Source: HK1 sp965202875 (GTDB taxonomy: Bacteria; Pseudomonadota; Gammaproteobacteria; HK1). Taken from it: a stretch of 64,000 bases of DNA. Of this stretch, positions 62,529 to 64,000 are shown piece by piece (position 1 is the stretch's first letter; each line of letters opens with the position of its first letter). Both the position numbers and the translations under genes were made by a program. The notes below the pieces were generated by a model. That model did no database searches. It was not told where the DNA came from and saw only the letters and a program-made list of their open reading frames with translations. Location of the stretch: the NCBI GenBank assembly GCA_965202875.1, contig OZ241870.1, positions 5,766,001 to 5,830,000 on the forward strand, read 5' to 3'.

Positions 62529-64000
62529 ATGCGTAAGCTCTTGCTGTGCATGGTGTGTCTGATGGTATTCGCTCCCCGGGCCGCGCTTGCGCTCAAGCTG
62601 GGGGCGATCGAGATCCGCTCCATGCTGCATGAGCCGCTGGACGCGCGGATCCCTCTGCATGAGGTCCGGGCCGATACCCTCGAGGGTATGAAGGTGGTCC
62701 TCGGCTCACCGTCCCAGTTTGAAATCGCCGGGATGGAGTGGACGCACCATCTTGCGCTCATCGAGTTCACCGTCGATGAGCGTGACGATGGAAACGCCTA
62801 CATTCACCTGCACACACCTGAGCCGATCGTCCGGCCGCTCCTGACCCTCCTCGTCAACGTCAAGTGGTCGCACGGGCACCTTGTCCGGGGATACAGGCTG
62901 TATCTGATCCCGCCGATCCGTGACGCGGCGGATGCATCGACGATTCCACAAACGGCGTTCAAGGCGGAACGCGGGCTCGGATCCACCGCGCCCGCGCCCG
63001 ACTCGCCGTCGCCTGACTCAAGCCGTGCGGTGGGTGCCGTTGACGTATCGGATTCATCGCTGCGGATGTCAGGCAGCGCGGCGGGCGAGGCCGCCTATGG
63101 GCCCGCTCGGGCGAAAGACACGCTCTGGACGCTCGCGGCGCGATTACGGCCTGACGACTCCGTCAGTGTCCAGCGCATGATGCTGGCTCTGCTCGAAGCG
63201 AATCCCGAAGCATTCACCCTCGGGAACGTCAACGGATTGAACGAGGGCGTGATCCTGCGCATTCCGGCCCGGGACGAGATCGGACCCGACGACACGGCGG
63301 CGGCGATCGCCGAGGTGCGGCGCCAGCATTCGGCTTGGAAACAGTATCGCGAAGAACGGTATGGCGTTCCCACGCGCGCCGCTCCTGTTCCCACGCCCGC
63401 CGCACCTGCCGGTCCGGTTCCGACCCCTGCACCATCCTCTCCCGAGACGAAGACGGCGGTGGGTGGACGACTCGAGGTCGTGTCGCCGGAAACGTCCCCG
63501 GACGCCGCGCCGGGAGAGGCCGTGAACCTCCGAGCGCTGCGTAACGAGCTTGCGCTCGCGGTCGAGGAGGCGGATGCGAAGCGTCTCGAGAACGAGGAGA
63601 TCATGGTGCGTCTCACCGGGGCCGAGCAACAGGTCGAGGATTTGCTCCAGCTTGTCGAGATCAAGGACGAGGAGATCACGGTCCTGCAGTTGAAGCTGAG
63701 GGAATTGAACGAAGTCAAGCCGGCCCCGGCGCCGTCGGAAGCGGAGACGACCCGGGCTCCGACGCCGTTGGAGGCGGAGACGGCGCCTGAGCGGTCGGAA
63801 ACCGGGATCGTGCCCGTCCCGGCGGCAACGGAGCCACCGAAGTCGATGATCGACACCGCCCTCGACATGCTGCCGTTCAGTCGATACATCCCGGCGGCCA
63901 ATCCCGTATTCCTGGCCGGGGGCGCCGGACTGCTCCTGATGCTGCTCGGTGCCGTAGCGTTGCTCCAGCGCCGCCGGACTTCGACCGGCGAGGGCAATGC
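62529..64000 (+). CDS. FimV-like protein (second paralogue), runs off the window
   Basis: At least 490 residues with no stop before the end of the window. It shares the layout of the protein at 59806: signal peptide MRKLLLCMVCLMVFAPRAAL, LGAIEIRSMLHEPLDARIP, the LysM-like YGPARAKDTLWTLAARLRP and MMLALLEANPEAFTLGNVN, a Pro/Ala/Thr linker, a coiled coil (AKRLENEEIMVRLTGAEQQV) and a C-terminal membrane segment (ANPVFLAGGAGLLLMLLGAV). The sequences are clearly paralogous. Because the reading frame is still open, whether the cytoplasmic FimV domain follows cannot be seen. Confidence 0.87.
   Translation, partial: MRKLLLCMVCLMVFAPRAALALKLGAIEIRSMLHEPLDARIPLHEVRADTLEGMKVVLGSPSQFEIAGMEWTHHLALIEFTVDERDDGNAYIHLHTPEPIVRPLLTLLVNVKWSHGHLVRGYRLYLIPPIRDAADASTIPQTAFKAERGLGSTAPAPDSPSPDSSRAVGAVDVSDSSLRMSGSAAGEAAYGPARAKDTLWTLAARLRPDDSVSVQRMMLALLEANPEAFTLGNVNGLNEGVILRIPARDEIGPDDTAAAIAEVRRQHSAWKQYREERYGVPTRAAPVPTPAAPAGPVPTPAPSSPETKTAVGGRLEVVSPETSPDAAPGEAVNLRALRNELALAVEEADAKRLENEEIMVRLTGAEQQVEDLLQLVEIKDEEITVLQLKLRELNEVKPAPAPSEAETTRAPTPLEAETAPERSETGIVPVPAATEPPKSMIDTALDMLPFSRYIPAANPVFLAGGAGLLLMLLGAVALLQRRRTSTGEGN

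Noticed and set aside
1..64000. tRNA, rRNA or riboswitch genes
   Set aside because: I looked for T-loop (GGTTCGAATC-like) and other conserved RNA motifs; the single TTCGAAT near 10394 has no cloverleaf around it. A dedicated RNA search was not possible.

Overview
The window is high-GC bacterial chromosome, most likely from a gammaproteobacterium. The evidence is gene order: leuS-lptE-holA, proA-nadD-rsfS-rlmH-maf, and leuB next to asd with FimV-type proteins. Genes of the tetrahydromethanopterin (H4MPT) C1 pathway (mtdB, an RFAP synthase, ftr/fhcD), an MttB-family methyltransferase and a class I PHA synthase suggest a heterotroph that handles methylated amines or formaldehyde and stores polyhydroxyalkanoate. 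Species cannot be named from this sequence.

Layout. 0.5-4.2 kb: a secreted DsrE-like protein, an ankyrin protein, a 2Fe-2S flavoprotein reductase and galE. 4.5-15.5 kb: a C1/acyl-CoA region with mttB, a decayed enolase-superfamily gene, mtdB, RFAP synthase, ftr, a SucCD-like ligase pair, a citrate synthase with a C-terminal frameshift and a class III aminotransferase. 15.6-27.5 kb: a complete type I-U/I-G CRISPR-Cas system (csb1, csb2, cas3, a Cas8-like gene, cas4, cas1, cas2, and an array of 42 spacers). 27.7-36.6 kb: a BtuF-like binding protein, a DUF2889 protein, phaC, a DUF1116 protein, a zinc alcohol dehydrogenase, a Nudix hydrolase, an MBL hydrolase and a LOG protein. 36.7-46.2 kb: the housekeeping block maf, rlmH, rsfS, nadD, proA, holA, lptE, leuS, read on the minus strand. 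46.7-51.8 kb: a partly decayed cluster of NTPase genes. 51.8-64 kb: glpK, pgi, an HU protein, dapD, queG, leuB, and asd flanked by two FimV-like paralogues; the second runs off the end.

The main discovery is at the borders of the CRISPR-Cas locus. The whole locus, from about 90 bp upstream of csb1 to about 25 bp beyond a truncated last repeat, lies between two perfect 27-bp inverted repeats (15641-15667 and 27439-27465). Directly outside them is the same 9-bp sequence, GGAGCAGGA, in direct orientation (15632-15640 and 27466-27474). This is the signature of a transposed segment with terminal inverted repeats and a target-site duplication, yet no transposase lies inside. It looks like an 11.8-kb non-autonomous transposon whose cargo is one entire CRISPR-Cas system, inserted between a btuF-like gene and an aminotransferase gene.

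A second theme is repeat DNA entering genes. A REP-like block supplies the start of lptE. A GC-rich palindromic element sits in frame inside pgi. Low-complexity insertions or tails occur in the flavoprotein reductase, the SucC-like ligase and Maf. All calls come from reading the sequence and recalling protein families; no database search was run.
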